DNA of 64,000 nucleotides from SXNM01 sp964586155 (lineage in GTDB: Bacteria; Myxococcota_A; UBA9042), in contig CAZPHC010000019.1 of the NCBI GenBank assembly GCA_964586155.1, positions 1 through 64,000 of the forward strand, written 5' to 3'. A program made the position numbers and the translations under genes. The notes under the pieces were generated by a model. The model searched no databases, had not been told where the DNA came from, and saw only the letters and a program-made list of their open reading frames with translations. Within the stretch, counting starts at the first letter, position 1, and the number at the start of each line of letters is the position of its first letter. Below, one piece after another: positions 19,501-28,066 of this stretch.

Positions 19501-21900
19501 CCATTGGGCGTAGCTGATCAGCGAGGCGCCGTAGATATTGGCCGTGCCCCAGAAGAGCATGCCGGTGTCGGGGTCGGCCGCCGAGGGGCCGTAGCCGAGC
19601 GGGGCGCTGTTGTGCGGGTTGGGCACCCAGTAGAAGTAGTTGTAGCGCGAGTCACCGACGGCCTTGGGCGCGGTGGGCTTGACCACGAACTCTTTGCAGG
19701 GGTTGATCGGCTTGTCGCCGGCCTTGCCGCCGTAGGTGCCCCAGTAGCGACAGTCGTTCAGCTCCGAGGCCTTGCCGCGCTTGTCGGCCGGGCACGCGTC
19801 GCCGGTGTACTCGTTCTCGCAGAGCACGAAGAGCGCCGGCAGCTCGTTGGTGCGGATCGCCTGGCGGCGCTCGCGCTGTTCCTGGGTGATCGTCTGCTTC
19901 CAGCCGAAGCACTGACCGACGCCCGACTGCGTGATGCAGGCCACGTCGCTGCGCGAGCCGCGCTTGATGAAGACCGGCGCGATGTGCGTGTCGGTGACGT
20001 AGATGTACTCGCTGAGCTCGCCGAAGCGCAGATCCTGCTTGCTGCGGACGCCGTTGATGCCGGCCTCGGCGACGTCGCCCGTGGCGTGCGTGACGTTGCC
20101 GTTCTTGGCGGTGCCGCTCTTGATGCCGTGCAGCAGGCGGATGCCGCGCTTGGTCAGCTGGCTCTCGACCAGCGCCACCTCGGAGCCTCCGTAGTAGACC
20201 ACGAAGTAGACGCGGTTGCTGTTGATCTGGGCGTTGATCAGCTCGGCCTTCTCGGACCCGCTGGCCACCGTGAGCGTGAAGCGGTTGTTGGTCTCGGTCT
20301 TCGGCATCACGACCGCGTTGGCGTGGCCGTCGACGGGGCCGGCGACGAACTTCACCTCGGCGATCGACTTGCTGCCGACCGTCAGCGTCGCGGGCGAGCT
20401 GTCGGGCGTGGCGTTGATGAACTGGATGTAGGCGCCACCGTCGATGCTCGGGCGGTCGTCCGCAGCGGCGCAGTCGCCGGCGTCGATCTGGGCGTTGGAG
20501 CACTTGTCGGCCTTGTCGTAGGCGATGACGTTGCCCGCCTTGGTGCCGATGACGAGGGTGTTGAAGTTGTCGCTGTAGGACGCCTCGCCCGACGAGAGCA
20601 CGGACTCGTGGGTGCAGTCTGCGTTCGACGCACACTTGCGCTGACCGAAGAGGTCACCGGCGCTCTGGAAGCCGCTGACCTTGTCCTGGGCCCAGGTCTC
20701 CTCCCAGAAGAACAGCCAGGACACGGTCTCCTTGAAGACGTCGGACCAGTTGTCGGCGACCTTGTAGATCGCCGGGAGGCTGTTCTTCGGGTGGCCGGCC
20801 GAGATGTGGTAGATGATCGGCTTCAAGCCGCGCTCGCGGTACGGGACGCTCTTCTTGACGGCGCAGCGACCGGCGACGAACCAGTCGGGCTGATCACAGA
20901 CGGCGGGCGCCTCGCAGTCGGCGTTGCTCTTGCACGCGATGTCCTTGCCGTTCTCGCCGACCAGCGGCTGGAGCTCGACCGACTTCTGCCAGAGGTTCCA
21001 GATCTGCGCCTTGTAGTCCTGACCGCGGTAGGTCAGGCCGTACTCGGGGTCGTAGGTGTGGCGCTCGGAGAGGAAGAAGCCGAACCGCTCGGCGTCGGGC
21101 TCGTTGTGGTAGTTGCGGATCTCGAAGTCGTTGACGACCTTCGGATCGGCGCGGCGGAACGAGATACGCACGTCGAAGGCGGCACCCGAGCAGTCACCCG
21201 CGGCGAGCGAGTAGGTCGAGCAGGATCCGGTCGACATCGGCTGGCCGAACAGGCGGCGCGTGAAGTGGAAGTACCCGTCCTCCATGAGGAAGCGGTTCGG
21301 GTTCTCCTGCTCGTGCTCCTGCGGGTAGTAGTCGACCGGCGAGTACGACATCGAGCCCTGCGGGAACAGGATCTCGGTGAACTGGTTCGCCATCCAGTTG
21401 ACGCGCATGTACTTGCGCTTCCACCAGGGGCGGTCGGTCGTGTTCTCGACGATCACGTTCGACTGCGCGCCGGTCGACGGGCTGTAGTCGCGCTGGATGT
21501 CGAAGTGCGCGGTGATCGGGTACACCGCCACGGGGTTGCCCGCGAGCAGTTCGATGAACTCGTCCTCGTGACCCTCGATCCAATAGGTCCGGAACTTGCG
21601 CCGGTGCCACTGCTTGTCGCCGTCACGCACGGTCTCGGTGACCGGGAAGACGACCAGCTGATTCTCTTGGATGTCGAACATCACCTTGCCGCCGGTGCCG
21701 CCGAAGTTCGTCTGTCCGACGAAACCGAAGCCGGCCGAGGCAGGGATGTCGGTCACGACCGCCATCCGGTACCAGACGCCATAGAAGTCGGACTTCGTCA
21801 GGGCGTTGGCTTGGGTGCGATCGATCTCGCCGATCTGCTCCGCGCAACCGGCGAAGAGCAGCAAGGCTGCGATGATGGCGAGAAAACGGGCGGGCTTCAT
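16561..21900 (-). CDS. Giant lipoprotein with metzincin protease site (paralogue A)
   Basis: 1779 residues. The start is ATG 21900 after GGAGG, and the lipobox is LLLFAGC. The zinc motif HEVGHTVGLRH begins at residue 1042 and the Met-turn STIMDYG has its Met at 1239. The 197-residue separation (61 in the paralogue) is due to a Cys-rich block with Dickkopf-like units such as CSSDGDCPAGLACGSGQC and CTGDTDCASGEVC. Residues about 485-600 look like a DUF4397-type beta domain (AYIQFINATPDSSPATLTVG and RLLHGI). Predicted to be a surface or periplasm-facing lipid-anchored protease. It lies 51 nt after the barrel protein gene and 64 nt before paralogue B. Substrate and function are unknown. Confidence 0.85.
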   Translation of the reverse strand: MKPARFLAIIAALLLFAGCAEQIGEIDRTQANALTKSDFYGVWYRMAVVTDIPASAGFGFVGQTNFGGTGGKVMFDIQENQLVVFPVTETVRDGDKQWHRRKFRTYWIEGHEDEFIELLAGNPVAVYPITAHFDIQRDYSPSTGAQSNVIVENTTDRPWWKRKYMRVNWMANQFTEILFPQGSMSYSPVDYYPQEHEQENPNRFLMEDGYFHFTRRLFGQPMSTGSCSTYSLAAGDCSGAAFDVRISFRRADPKVVNDFEIRNYHNEPDAERFGFFLSERHTYDPEYGLTYRGQDYKAQIWNLWQKSVELQPLVGENGKDIACKSNADCEAPAVCDQPDWFVAGRCAVKKSVPYRERGLKPIIYHISAGHPKNSLPAIYKVADNWSDVFKETVSWLFFWEETWAQDKVSGFQSAGDLFGQRKCASNADCTHESVLSSGEASYSDNFNTLVIGTKAGNVIAYDKADKCSNAQIDAGDCAAADDRPSIDGGAYIQFINATPDSSPATLTVGSKSIAEVKFVAGPVDGHANAVVMPKTETNNRFTLTVASGSEKAELINAQINSNRVYFVVYYGGSEVALVESQLTKRGIRLLHGIKSGTAKNGNVTHATGDVAEAGINGVRSKQDLRFGELSEYIYVTDTHIAPVFIKRGSRSDVACITQSGVGQCFGWKQTITQEQRERRQAIRTNELPALFVLCENEYTGDACPADKRGKASELNDCRYWGTYGGKAGDKPINPCKEFVVKPTAPKAVGDSRYNYFYWVPNPHNSAPLGYGPSAADPDTGMLFWGTANIYGASLISYAQWGKDLVDLLNGDLDVNAVASGKYIREYLASLEKAANDSLFEGAKSEERYKQLDTGSVTDAAARARLDISTLMGAPIEAAEKELAAQEMHKAEDPKNLGERLLNEAGFFDMSEVFARLDKVRGTPLERAMINDEVALAVSGGSIQPGDAIAPEAIGEISPAGWASPRREIDEKLRMQLLGYNNIFLAEFSDPALIAMAKRLKCQDGQKPTDTYAGDSIGDKACYKGDALRLALHDALFRGVLEHEVGHTVGLRHNFSGSADALNYFDPYYDPATGREQEPVLCADIVSQFGTVSGDDICESSLGETCNAIKCSSDGDCPAGLACGSGQCVDVNGIKVGQCTGTQRQRVACTGANAESACGTDAICKDGTCQAKFACTGDTDCASGEVCAGKFCQDVRTGAFRSTPLFAEKTGIVQKFMPRTGLTKSEINNRRTELQYSTIMDYGQKINADFMGLGKYDYAAIKYGYGRMLEVFADMTYMRDQLKVYAKNTAQTEEASAWRLNTDGWKGAGAITHPFYYLNNWMPPAYLKQRDAVPGHWVQAENALEKYGRSSFDKTYFEVPYKYCSDEYRGGSLACYYFDTGAHMQEIVHHATEQMQEYYLFDAFKRERLFFGTGGNPLSYMSRVIDRYLTPIGAAARYYAVYNNIFRVYSFFPFYDNHPMYMRALRSSSEDAFRSLAALLTSPAPGSYKLDTATNTYINTSYATGEVKDSNALDIPMGTGRLPWTTFATENGYYFANHPAWIGSYWDKLAAIQIMTSSSASFLSDFVGEQLPLFRGTAIGFNTVYPKELSTILGGLAAGSLEEVGGYAVKGPDGKMAYQPRDPFAPTDKSAPRVAPSIDNLSLRLFAAWQAIANLPAGFDPSFTDSMAIWLKGDHHQYAFGSCSKFGTCDGANGAGTPVVDWAEFDDPWGKKTYVAPRVNYNKDYFSPTYYMLTRLNDLKSKWQVAQGEEKEALAAEMHKELEVVDYFRLLFKVYGSIGL

Positions 21901-21951
21901 CTTGGAGCCTCCTAATGGCACGACGAAACAAGGGTCGGAGCCGACAACCGC

Positions 21952-23097
21952 CTAGAACGAGCGGGTGAACGACAGGCCGAGCGAAGAGATGTTGTCCGAG
22001 GTCGAGCGAAAATCGTAGAACGGGAAGCGCAACGTGGAGTTGTCCGCCGACCACGGCTGCGAGAACGTGGACACCGAGAGGCTGGCGAACCAGCTGCCCG
22101 GAAGCACGTAGTTGGCGCTGATCGAGCCGAACTGCAGGTCCAGGCGACCGCGACCGGCCTTGGCGTGCTGGCTCGACAGATCGTCCAGCGGGGCGTCGTA
22201 GTAGCGGTACTGGTGGATCAGGAAATAGAAGACCTGAAACGAGAGTTCTTCGGTCACCGCGATGTTGGCGATGAGCGCATTGCGGATGGCAAAGGAGATG
22301 TTCTGTTGGCCAGCTGCGACCTGGTTTTCGCCCACCGCCTCGGCGCCGCCCTCGCGCGCGATCGCGGTCGGCGAGCCCGGCTCGAAGGTGACGATCGGGT
22401 TGGCGTACTCGTGGATGTTCTTCTGGAATCGAGGCTGGTAGGTCAGGCTGACGCGGCCCCACGACTTGGTGAAGTTCGCGGCGCCGATCAGGTTCAAGCG
22501 CCGGGTCTGGAACTGCGCAGCCTTGCTCGTCGGGAAGCCGATGATGCCGAGGAAGCTGACGCGGATGTCGCCCGGAAGCGTGAGCGGCTTGCCCGCGCCG
22601 CCCGAGGTCACGAGCGTCGGGTTGACGGCCGCCGCGGCCGCGAGCGCCTTCTTCTTCTCTTCCGAGAGCTCTTGCTTGGGCGAGTCGTCCTTGACCATCG
22701 GCGACCACGACGCGATCAGCAGCAGGTCGTCGAAGTTGGAGTTGCGCAGGCGCGGCGCGAACGGGTCTTCCGCGAAGTCCTTGAGCGTCTTGTTGAGGTT
22801 GCCGCTGAGCATCAGGGTCAGACCCGGGGCCGGACGGTAGTTGATCAGCAGGTTCAGCGACGAGGAGATGCTGGTGCGGTTGCCTTCGCCGGCCACGAAC
22901 GTGCCCGCTCCGGCGGCGGCGCTCAACGAGACCAGGCCGCCGATCGGCCACGTCTTGGGCGGAGCCTTGGTGACCGAGGCCTGGGCGACGGCGTTGCCCG
23001 CGCAGAGGCCGGTCGCGGCGGCCAGCGCCAGGACGACAGTCGACGCACGAAGCGCCATTCGCATCCAGGTCCGTCCGTGTTGGCGTGATGCTCGCAT
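21952..23097 (-). CDS. Predicted outer-membrane beta-barrel protein
   Basis: 381 residues from ATG 23097 (GGAAGGGA upstream). A signal peptide is evident (about residues 1-40, ending AGNAVAQA). The mature part has many alternating amphipathic strands with aromatic ends, for example SSSLNLLINYRPAPGLTLML and RRLNLIGAANFTKSWGRVSL. The C-terminus is SLGLSFTRSF, ending in the Phe expected of BAM substrates. No specific porin or transporter family is recognised. It is first gene of the operon with the two metzincin lipoproteins, which suggests a shared outer-membrane function: export, anchoring, or being their partner. Confidence 0.75.
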   Translation of the reverse strand: MRASRQHGRTWMRMALRASTVVLALAAATGLCAGNAVAQASVTKAPPKTWPIGGLVSLSAAAGAGTFVAGEGNRTSISSSLNLLINYRPAPGLTLMLSGNLNKTLKDFAEDPFAPRLRNSNFDDLLLIASWSPMVKDDSPKQELSEEKKKALAAAAAVNPTLVTSGGAGKPLTLPGDIRVSFLGIIGFPTSKAAQFQTRRLNLIGAANFTKSWGRVSLTYQPRFQKNIHEYANPIVTFEPGSPTAIAREGGAEAVGENQVAAGQQNISFAIRNALIANIAVTEELSFQVFYFLIHQYRYYDAPLDDLSSQHAKAGRGRLDLQFGSISANYVLPGSWFASLSVSTFSQPWSADNSTLRFPFYDFRSTSDNISSLGLSFTRSF

Positions 23098-23598
23098 GGT
23101 GTCCCTTCCGTCTCGGCCGCGGCCGTTTCGGGGCCCGGCCGCCCCCAAACGCCGTGGAAGCCCACGGCCCGGAGCGCCAATCTACCTGATAAGACACCGG
23201 AATCTCGCGCTGAACGCGGCACACCCGGCGCAGGAAGGCGCAGACCCTAGCACGGGCTTCCTCCCGCCCGCAAGCGAAGGAGTCCCCCTGCCAGGGGCGG
23301 ACCATACCATGACTTTTTGCTTGTCAACGCAGGTGCCGGCAGGCCTGGGCGTTGCATCGCTGCAATGCATGACGGCGGGTCTGCGAGACGCCTGCGTCGG
23401 CCGCGCCGAGGCAGGCCGCAGGTGAAGGTCCGTGAGCGGCCACGATGACGAGCGCTCGGCCGGCCAGAACCGCGCGTTCGCGGCTTCGCAGCGCGTCGAC
23501 GCTGTGCTAGGCTCGACGCGAGGATTGCGGCCAGGCCCTCGCGGCCCCCCCTTGCGCGCCTGGACCGACCGCAACCAGCCCGAACGAGGAGTCGAGCG
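23098..23598 (+). other. 501-nt divergent intergenic region
   Basis: This gap lies between the divergent outer-membrane protein gene (minus) and the GltJ-like gene (plus). It holds the candidate minus-strand promoter described separately, a CCCCCTGCCAGGGGC inverted repeat near 23285, and GC-rich sequence without a convincing ORF. A TGC-TAGGCT extended -10-like element at 23505-23513 could serve the plus-strand gene, but it lacks a good -35. Confidence 0.4.
23301..23327 (-). promoter_or_regulatory. Candidate promoter of the barrel-metzincin operon
   Basis: On the minus strand TTGACA (23322-23327) is followed by a 15-nt spacer and TATGGT (23301-23306), the latter preceded by TGG, an extended -10. 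The spacer is short, but the extended -10 can compensate. It would give a 5' untranslated leader of about 195 nt. This A/T-rich patch stands out in the region. Confidence 0.5.
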
Positions 23599-25395
23599 AT
23601 GCGCTTTACTTGCCCCGCCTGCAGCAAATCCTATCGCCTGTCCCGAGAGCACCTCGGTCCGTCAGGTGGCGCCAAGATCAAGTGCCCCAACTGCCAGGCG
23701 GTCGTCCGCGTCCACGCGGGTCCCGATGGCGAGCTGCAGGCGCAGCTGTCGGGTTCCGGCGCGTTCTCGCCCGAGGCCGTGGCGCCCGCGGCGAACGCAG
23801 CGGCTGCGGCACGCGCGGCGGCGCCAGCGCCGGCCCCGGCCCAGCCGGCGGCGCGCAAGACGGGTGACGTCGCGTCGAGCGCGCCGATCTGGCACGTGGC
23901 CGTCGGCAAGTCGGCCCAAGGCCCGATGACGATCGCGCAGATCCAGGCGTTGGTCGACAAGGGCGACATCACGGTCGAGGCGCTCGGCTGGCGCAAGGGC
24001 ATGGCCAACTGGACCAAGATCAGCGAGATCGACGAACTGCGTGGCCATGTGCGCGCGGCGCTCAGCGGGCCGAAGGTCGATCCCGCCGGCCAGGATCACT
24101 CGGGCAACGCGCCGACGGTGATGCAGGACGTCGTCAACGTCGACGAGCCGGCCGAGTCGCCATCGGACTTCTACAAGGCCAGCACCTTGCGCCCGGATCG
24201 CGCCCAAGGCCAGGGCGGAGGCGGTCTGCCGCGCACCACGGCCGCTCAGCCCGCGGCGCGCCAGGCTCCGGCGCCAGCGGCGCCTGCGGCGCGTCCAGCG
24301 CAGCCACAGGCGTCGGCCCGGGCCGCGCAGGCCCAGCCGGCGCAGCCCAACGCGCGCACGTCGCAGGCCCAGGCGGCCCAGCCAGCTGCCCGCCCTGCCC
24401 CGGCCCAACCCGCGGCGCGCGGCGCCGAGCCTCCGGCCAAGCCAGCGCTGCAAGCGTCGGCGCCGGCGAAGGCCGCAGCACCAGCCCCGGTGCAGCAGAG
24501 CCACGAGGCCGCGAGCTTCTTCTCCAACAACGACTCGCTCGGCGACATCGAGCTCGACCTGCCCGATCCGAACAAGCACAAGCCGACCAAGGAGGAGTAC
24601 CAGAACCTGCTGCAGGAGTTCTCGGTGATGTTCCGCCTCGACAAGCGCAGCAAGCGCCAGAAGGCGGGCATCGCGATCGTGCTGACGACGCTGCTGGTGG
24701 GCGTCGTGGCGTTCGGCGTGATCCTCTACATCCAGGGCGAGAAGCGGCAGTCGCTGATCCGCGACAGCAAGACGATCCTCGCGGTGTTCAGCCTGCCCTA
24801 CAACAACAGCGTCACCATCAACCTGTCGCGCGAGGCCGAAGAAGAGGCCGAGAAGACGGGCCAGAAGGTCGAGAACGCCCCCGCCGGCACGCGCACGACC
24901 TCGGCGCTGGCCGACAAGCTGCGCAAGGTGATCAAGACCGAGCGGATCAAGGTCGCCAGCAGCGGCAGCCGGCCCAAGCAGGTCGCCCAGGCCAACGTCG
25001 GCGCCGGCTCGACCACCGTGCGCCTGACCAAGGAGCAGCAGGAGGCGATGGAGGCGGCGCGCAAGGAGGCCCTGGCCAGCGCGCTCGGCTCGGTCGGCGG
25101 CAAGAGCGAGAAGGTCATCGGCGTCAAGACGGCGACGACGCAGGTCACCACGGCGCAGCTGCGCGGCCTCTGCGGCAACAAGGTGCCGTCGCTGCGCGGC
25201 TGCGGCGAGAAGGCCGGCGCGGGCGGCTTCACCGCGGTCGTCACCATCGGCATGGACGGCGGCGTCGAGAAGGTCGACGCCCTGGTCGGTGGCAGCCGCG
25301 ACGCCGGTGTCTCGAGCTGCGCCAAGGGCGTGTTCGGCCGCGTCAACTACGGCTCGCAGGACAGCCCGACCACCTACCGCTGCGAGGTCAACTAG
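23599..25395 (+). CDS. GltJ/AgmX-like zinc-ribbon, GYF-domain membrane protein
   Basis: 598 residues. The N-terminal MJ0042-type zinc ribbon has C5-xx-C8 and C29-xx-C32. A GYF_2-like domain follows at about 96-146 (WHVAVGKSAQGPMTIAQIQ, LGWRKGMANW). A long Ala/Pro/Gln linker (about 200-310) leads to one transmembrane helix at about 355-377. The C-terminal region with four Cys (LCGNKVPSLRGCGEKAG to CAKGVFGRVNYG) resembles the AgmX/PglI C-terminal domain. This order matches GltJ (AgmX) of the Myxococcus gliding/focal-adhesion machinery, whose ribbon and GYF domains bind cytosolic regulators and whose periplasmic end contacts envelope proteins. No other glt genes are in the window, so a motility role is not assured. 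GAGGAG precedes the ATG. Confidence 0.8.
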   Translation: MRFTCPACSKSYRLSREHLGPSGGAKIKCPNCQAVVRVHAGPDGELQAQLSGSGAFSPEAVAPAANAAAAARAAAPAPAPAQPAARKTGDVASSAPIWHVAVGKSAQGPMTIAQIQALVDKGDITVEALGWRKGMANWTKISEIDELRGHVRAALSGPKVDPAGQDHSGNAPTVMQDVVNVDEPAESPSDFYKASTLRPDRAQGQGGGGLPRTTAAQPAARQAPAPAAPAARPAQPQASARAAQAQPAQPNARTSQAQAAQPAARPAPAQPAARGAEPPAKPALQASAPAKAAAPAPVQQSHEAASFFSNNDSLGDIELDLPDPNKHKPTKEEYQNLLQEFSVMFRLDKRSKRQKAGIAIVLTTLLVGVVAFGVILYIQGEKRQSLIRDSKTILAVFSLPYNNSVTINLSREAEEEAEKTGQKVENAPAGTRTTSALADKLRKVIKTERIKVASSGSRPKQVAQANVGAGSTTVRLTKEQQEAMEAARKEALASALGSVGGKSEKVIGVKTATTQVTTAQLRGLCGNKVPSLRGCGEKAGAGGFTAVVTIGMDGGVEKVDALVGGSRDAGVSSCAKGVFGRVNYGSQDSPTTYRCEVN

Positions 25396-25479
25396 GCGGT
25401 CCGCCCCGTGGCACCGAATCCCGAGGCCCGCTGCCGCGTCCCACAAGACGCCGGCGACGCCCGCCGAAGAGAGGTCCCC

Positions 25480-26172
25480 ATGTCGAGCGCACTCCCCGAA
25501 CGGCCAGCACGCCGGCGCGCCAGCGCCATCGGTGCGGCCGCGTTGGTGGCCTTCGCCGTCTGCTCCCTGCTCGCTTCGCTGGCGCTGGGGCAGGAGAGCA
25601 AGACCCAGAAGCAGATCCTCGGCTTCACCAAGGATCAGAAGCAGATGCTGGTGAAGATGGACGACATCAACACCGGCCTGTCGCTGCGCCTGTACGACGT
25701 CGAGACCGGCCTGCCCGCGACCAAATCCAAGCTCGTCGAGTACACCCGGGGCGAGGAGGTCGCGACGGTCAAGGCGGCGAAGAAGCGCTTCAAGATCGTC
25801 GATGACGGCATCGAGTCGATGAAGAACGCCGACGAGACGATCGCGTTCTTCGGCGTCGAGAAGGGCGAGAACCTCGTCGTCGCGGCGACCGACTACAAGC
25901 GCCTGGGCAAGGTCATGGCCGTGCCGCTCAAGTTCGACCCCGAGACCAAGGAGAAGGCGGCGGCGCGGCTCAAGACCATCGCCTGGACGACCGACCGCAA
26001 GACCATGGTCCTGGTGGTGAACCAGAAGATCAAGGGGCAGTTCATCTACGAGAAGGACTACTTCCATTGGGTGACGCCAGACCAGCGCAAGATCCAATGG
26101 GTCGAGCCCGAAGAGAAGAAGGAAGAGAAGAAAGAGGAGAAGAAGGAAGACAAGGGTTGGTGGCCCTTCTGA
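25480..26172 (+). CDS. Exported protein of unknown function with Lys/Glu tail
   Basis: 230 residues from ATG 25480. The N-terminus has Arg-rich residues and a hydrophobic stretch (about 20-40) followed by SLALGQES, a probable signal peptide or anchor. The central part repeats short beta-like segments with many Lys (LKTIAWTTDRKTMVLVVNQK). The C-terminus is a run of EEKKEEKK units followed by DKGWWPF. No family is recognised. It lies 84 nt after the GltJ-like gene, and its end overlaps the likely start of the ABC exporter gene by 13 nt, so the three may be co-transcribed. Confidence 0.75.
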   Translation: MSSALPERPARRRASAIGAAALVAFAVCSLLASLALGQESKTQKQILGFTKDQKQMLVKMDDINTGLSLRLYDVETGLPATKSKLVEYTRGEEVATVKAAKKRFKIVDDGIESMKNADETIAFFGVEKGENLVVAATDYKRLGKVMAVPLKFDPETKEKAAARLKTIAWTTDRKTMVLVVNQKIKGQFIYEKDYFHWVTPDQRKIQWVEPEEKKEEKKEEKKEDKGWWPF

Positions 26173-28001
26173 AACCCGACGCCGCCAAGACCTCGGCTGC
26201 CGGGTCCTCCACACCGCCCCGCCCCGCGAGCAACCTACACCTGCTCCGCAGGTTCTGGCCCTACGCCCGCGCCGATTGGCGCTGGCTCATCGCCGGCCTG
26301 ACCGCCGTGCCGCTGATGAGCCTGACCGGCCTCGCCCAGCCCTGGCTGCTGAAGGAGGCGATCGACGGCCCGATCGCGCACGGCGGCAGCCAGCCCGACG
26401 GCACGAGCCTGACGCAGATCTCGCTGCTCTTCCTCGCTGCGGTCATCGGCGAATACGTCTTGCGCGGCGGGCAGCTCTACGCGCTGCAGCTGGTCGGCTA
26501 CCGCGCGCTCGAGCGGATGCGCCGCGATGTCTTCGCCTCGATCCTCGGCCAGGGCATGGGCTTCTTCGACCGGCGCTCGACCGGGACGCTGCTGTCGCGG
26601 TCGACCAACGACGTCGAGGCGCTCGGCGAGGTCCTGGCGTTCGGCATGGTCGGCATCGTCGGCGACGTCGTCGACATCGTCGCGATCTTGGGCGCCATGA
26701 TGGTGCTCGACGTGCACCTGACCTGGATGAGCCTGCTGGTCGCGCCGCTGGTCGTGTTGCTCGTCAACCGCTTCCGTGCCGGGCTGCGCCATTGGTCGAG
26801 CGAGATCCGCGTCGCCAACGCGGCGTCGGCGGGCTTCTTCTCGGAGGCGCTGGCCGGCCGGGCGATCGTGCAGCAGCACGGCCGCGAGGCGCAGACGCTG
26901 CACGAGTACCGCGGCCTGAACTACCGCTACCTCAAGGCCTACCACCGGGCGAATTGGTACGACGCCTCGCTCTACGCGGTCATGGACGGCGTCGCCGGGC
27001 TGGCCGTGGCGGCGCTGATCTGGTTCGGCGCCGGGCGCACGCTGCAAGGCGCCGTCAGCCTCGGCTTGCTGGTGGCGTTCATCCAATACATCCAGCGCCT
27101 GTTCGTGCCGATCCGCGAGCTCTCCGGCAAGGTCGCGACGATCGAGCGTGCCCTGGCCTCGCTGGAGCGGATCTTCGAGCTGCTCGACGTCGACGAGCGC
27201 GTCCGCGACGGCGACCAGGCGCCGACACCCGTGCGTGGCGCGCTGCGCTTGCAGGGGCTCACGTTCGGCTACCGTGAGGGCGATCCGCCGGTCCTGCGCG
27301 ACGTGGACCTCGACGTCGCCCCGGGCGAGGTCGTGGCGCTCGTCGGCCCGACCGGCTCGGGCAAGTCGACGGTGGCCAAGCTGCTCTGCCGCCTCTACGA
27401 CGCCCCGCTCGGCAGCGTGACGATCGACGGCGTGGCGATCGAGCGATGGCGCCGCGACGCGCTGCGTGCCGCGATCGGCGTGGTCAGCCAGGATGTCGTC
27501 GTGTTCTCGGGCACCATGCGCGACAACGTCAGCCTGGGCCGCGCCGATCTCAGCGACGAGGCTATCCTGCGCGCCCTGGCCGAGGCGCGCCTGGCCGACA
27601 GGGTCGCCCGCATGGGCGGCCTCGACGCCAAGATCGCAGAACACGGCTCGAACCTCTCGGCCGGCGAGCGGCAGCTGCTGTCGATCGCGCGGATCTTGGC
27701 GCGCAACGCGCCGATCGTGGTGCTGGACGAGGCGACCGCCAACGTCGATCCGATGACGGAGCGCGACGTCAGCGCCGCCATCGGCAGGGTGCTCGAGGGC
27801 CGGACGGTGCTCGTCATCGCGCACCGGCTGTCGACGATCCGCCGCGCCGATCGCATCGTCGTGCTCGATCGCGGCGCCGTCGCCGAACAAGGCAGCCACG
27901 ACGAGCTCGTCGCCGCCGGCGGCATCTACGCCCACCTCGTCGCCACGTCCCTGGGGTTGCGTGACGCCGCGCCGGAGCCCGCGGTCGCGGGCGCCGCCTG
28001 A
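26160..28001 (+). CDS. ABC exporter, fused membrane and ATPase half-transporter
   Basis: 613 residues if GTG 26160 is the start. The preceding AAGGAAG fits as ribosome-binding site, and the hydrophobic domain begins soon after; no good ATG exists before the first helix except one that would run inside the upstream gene. The six-helix type I exporter domain covers about residues 20-310. The ATPase has Walker A GPTGSGKST, signature LSAGERQ, Walker B VVLDEATANVD and H-loop IAHRLST. It works as a dimer in the inner membrane, exporting lipid, peptide or drug. The substrate cannot be read from sequence; it resembles the MdlB/YheH-type group. Confidence 0.9.
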   Translation: MALLKPDAAKTSAAGSSTPPRPASNLHLLRRFWPYARADWRWLIAGLTAVPLMSLTGLAQPWLLKEAIDGPIAHGGSQPDGTSLTQISLLFLAAVIGEYVLRGGQLYALQLVGYRALERMRRDVFASILGQGMGFFDRRSTGTLLSRSTNDVEALGEVLAFGMVGIVGDVVDIVAILGAMMVLDVHLTWMSLLVAPLVVLLVNRFRAGLRHWSSEIRVANAASAGFFSEALAGRAIVQQHGREAQTLHEYRGLNYRYLKAYHRANWYDASLYAVMDGVAGLAVAALIWFGAGRTLQGAVSLGLLVAFIQYIQRLFVPIRELSGKVATIERALASLERIFELLDVDERVRDGDQAPTPVRGALRLQGLTFGYREGDPPVLRDVDLDVAPGEVVALVGPTGSGKSTVAKLLCRLYDAPLGSVTIDGVAIERWRRDALRAAIGVVSQDVVVFSGTMRDNVSLGRADLSDEAILRALAEARLADRVARMGGLDAKIAEHGSNLSAGERQLLSIARILARNAPIVVLDEATANVDPMTERDVSAAIGRVLEGRTVLVIAHRLSTIRRADRIVVLDRGAVAEQGSHDELVAAGGIYAHLVATSLGLRDAAPEPAVAGAA

Positions 28002-28066
28002 CCCCGAGCACGCCGCATGGGACGCGGCAGGCCAGCGTCACGCCAGCAACGCCCTACCCCGACCCG

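Noticed and set aside
11853..21915. Plus-strand ORFs of 1551 and 1806 codons opposite the metzincin genes
   Set aside because: Both mirror the minus-strand genes and have low-complexity Val/Asp/Arg/Gly composition with no recognisable domains. The minus-strand products have signal peptides and zinc motifs.
26067..26159. ATG start for the ABC exporter inside the upstream gene
   Set aside because: It would add a charged Arg/Glu stretch that is the frame-shifted KE tail of the upstream gene. GTG 26160 has a good ribosome-binding site.
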